From NCBI GenBank assembly GCA_942159475.1, contig OW804094.1, forward strand, positions 132,852,755-132,916,754: 64,000 nucleotides of DNA. The letters run 5' to 3'. A program made the position numbers and the translations under genes. Below the pieces are notes generated by a model that worked only from the letters and a program-made list of their open reading frames with translations, was not told the DNA's origin and made no database searches. This stretch comes from Sthenelais limicola (taxonomy: Eukaryota > Annelida > Polychaeta > Phyllodocida > Sigalionidae). Below, piece by piece: positions 62,983-64,000 of the stretch; positions within the stretch are counted from its first letter, which is position 1, and each line of letters opens with the position of its first letter.

Positions 62983-63422
62983 GAGATTCGCCAATAAAAC
63001 GGATAATGAAAATATAATTATAATAAACATTTATTGTCAAACCTTTCTCTCAGGGACATTGTTGCACATTCATATTGTTTCGTATTGATAAATCGGCCTC
63101 AAGATATAATTATATCATGTAAAGGTGCATGTGGTGTCTGTGTGTGTGTTGGGGGGTGGGGTGGGGTAAGAATTTTACCTGAGATTCGCCAAAACAGAAA
63201 AAGAGTATAATATATTATAATAAATACTAATTGTTAAAATTTTCTCTCAAGAATCTCTTGTCGTACATTTATGTTGTTTCAATCAGGCACATGCAGCTAT
63301 TCAACTTGTTGACAAATAAATGATATTATTATTGGTTAATCGGCCTCAGAATATAATTGTATTATGCGGGTCAAGTATAAAAGTCGAGTGTGTGTGTGCG
63401 TGCGGGGTGCAAACTTTACCTG
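62983..63422. repeat. Two-copy tandem duplication of about 200-240 bp
   Basis: Copy 1 is 62983-63180 and copy 2 is 63181-63422. Both start GAGATTCGCCA, share TTATAATAAA, TTTCTCTCA, TTGTTTC, ATCGGCCTCA and ATATAATT blocks, carry a GT/G-rich microsatellite near the end, and finish with TTTACCT. Confidence 0.75.
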
Positions 63423-63622
63423 AGATCGTGACGCAAGTAGTTCGACAATTGTTACAAGTTACCTATATAACCTGCTTACGGGACTGTTCCACCAATCGCT
63501 TAACCCTTACGTCTTTCATTTTGAAAAAAAACCCCACTGGTGGGAAAACCCGATAAAATATTGGGCAGATGAATGCAGTTATGTCACTTCAGTCCCAACC
63601 ATCCAAATTATATAAGACCTCC

Positions 63623-63648
63623 TCCCCCCCCCCCCCCACACACACACC
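63623..63648. repeat. Composite microsatellite (C)n(CA)n
   Basis: About 15 C followed by ACACACACAC. Confidence 0.9.
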
Positions 63649-64000
63649 CTTTAACTGTTAACTCAATCGGTATCGCAGCCAGGGGACACATAGTTTGTCT
63701 ATAATTAAATTACTGATATGAGACTGCTTTGACTCGAATATATATATTCTTTTCAATTTCAGTCAGCAACTGTTATCGTTATTAATTTTCAATTTTACGC
63801 TTAATCGTATCTCCCGATTTGGGTGAAAACCAGGCTAATTTATTAAGACTTCATCCTACGTCAAATCAAATGCATGCATCATGCATGTACATGTATGTAT
63901 ACAATACACGTATGTCCTTTTGTGTAATGAGCTCTGCCGCCCCAAACCGGTATAATTGGGGTAGAAGGGGCCTGTCTGAACACCTCTGAGTCGGTCCACC
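63649..64000. other. Window end, nothing supported
   Basis: AT-rich sequence with a GCATGCATCATGCATGTACA palindromic stretch near 63871 and no coding signal. Confidence 0.5.

Overview
The window is eukaryotic, AT-rich and intron-rich: short exons with GT/AG borders are separated by introns of kilobases, and dispersed and tandem repeats are dense. Protein similarity (a metazoan HMBS, a phospholipid scramblase, a FXNPXY-tailed mucin-like membrane protein), repeated TAGGCCTA palindromes and the repeat content suggest a marine invertebrate, perhaps a deuterostome such as an echinoderm or hemichordate. That placement is inference; no species is claimed. All gene models below were assembled by eye from reading frame, splice-site consensus and phase agreement.

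Left part (1-16.3 kb, plus strand): the 3' two thirds of the heme-pathway gene hydroxymethylbilane synthase (HMBS), seven coding exons from 4581 to 12383. The N-terminal exons lie left of the window. A large intron holds a tandem repeat array and two copies of a foldback element. After the 3' UTR an orphan last-exon-like segment (16130-16200) may belong to another small plus-strand gene.

Middle (19-38.4 kb, minus strand): two genes in the same direction. One is a divergent phospholipid scramblase of about 252 residues (28298 down to 19218, seven coding exons). The other is a complete five-exon gene (38341 down to 32134) for a 286-residue type I membrane protein: signal peptide, Thr-rich mucin-like ectodomain, one transmembrane helix and a 40-residue tail carrying FENPSY. 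Every exon junction in both genes is phase-consistent.

Right part (38.5-64 kb): mostly intergenic and repetitive. It holds a CR1/L2-like non-LTR retrotransposon (45560-48712) with a duplicated 3' UTR and a TTATC tail, remnants of at least three more LINEs, an LTR-like segment, several foldback (MITE-like) families with nested insertions, long purine-rich DNA and composite CA/poly-C microsatellites. A possible first exon of a minus-strand gene sits at 62546-62734. I found no CRISPR, operon or bacterial-type system, and no tRNA or rRNA I could support. The genes show no obvious shared pathway; their adjacency looks incidental.
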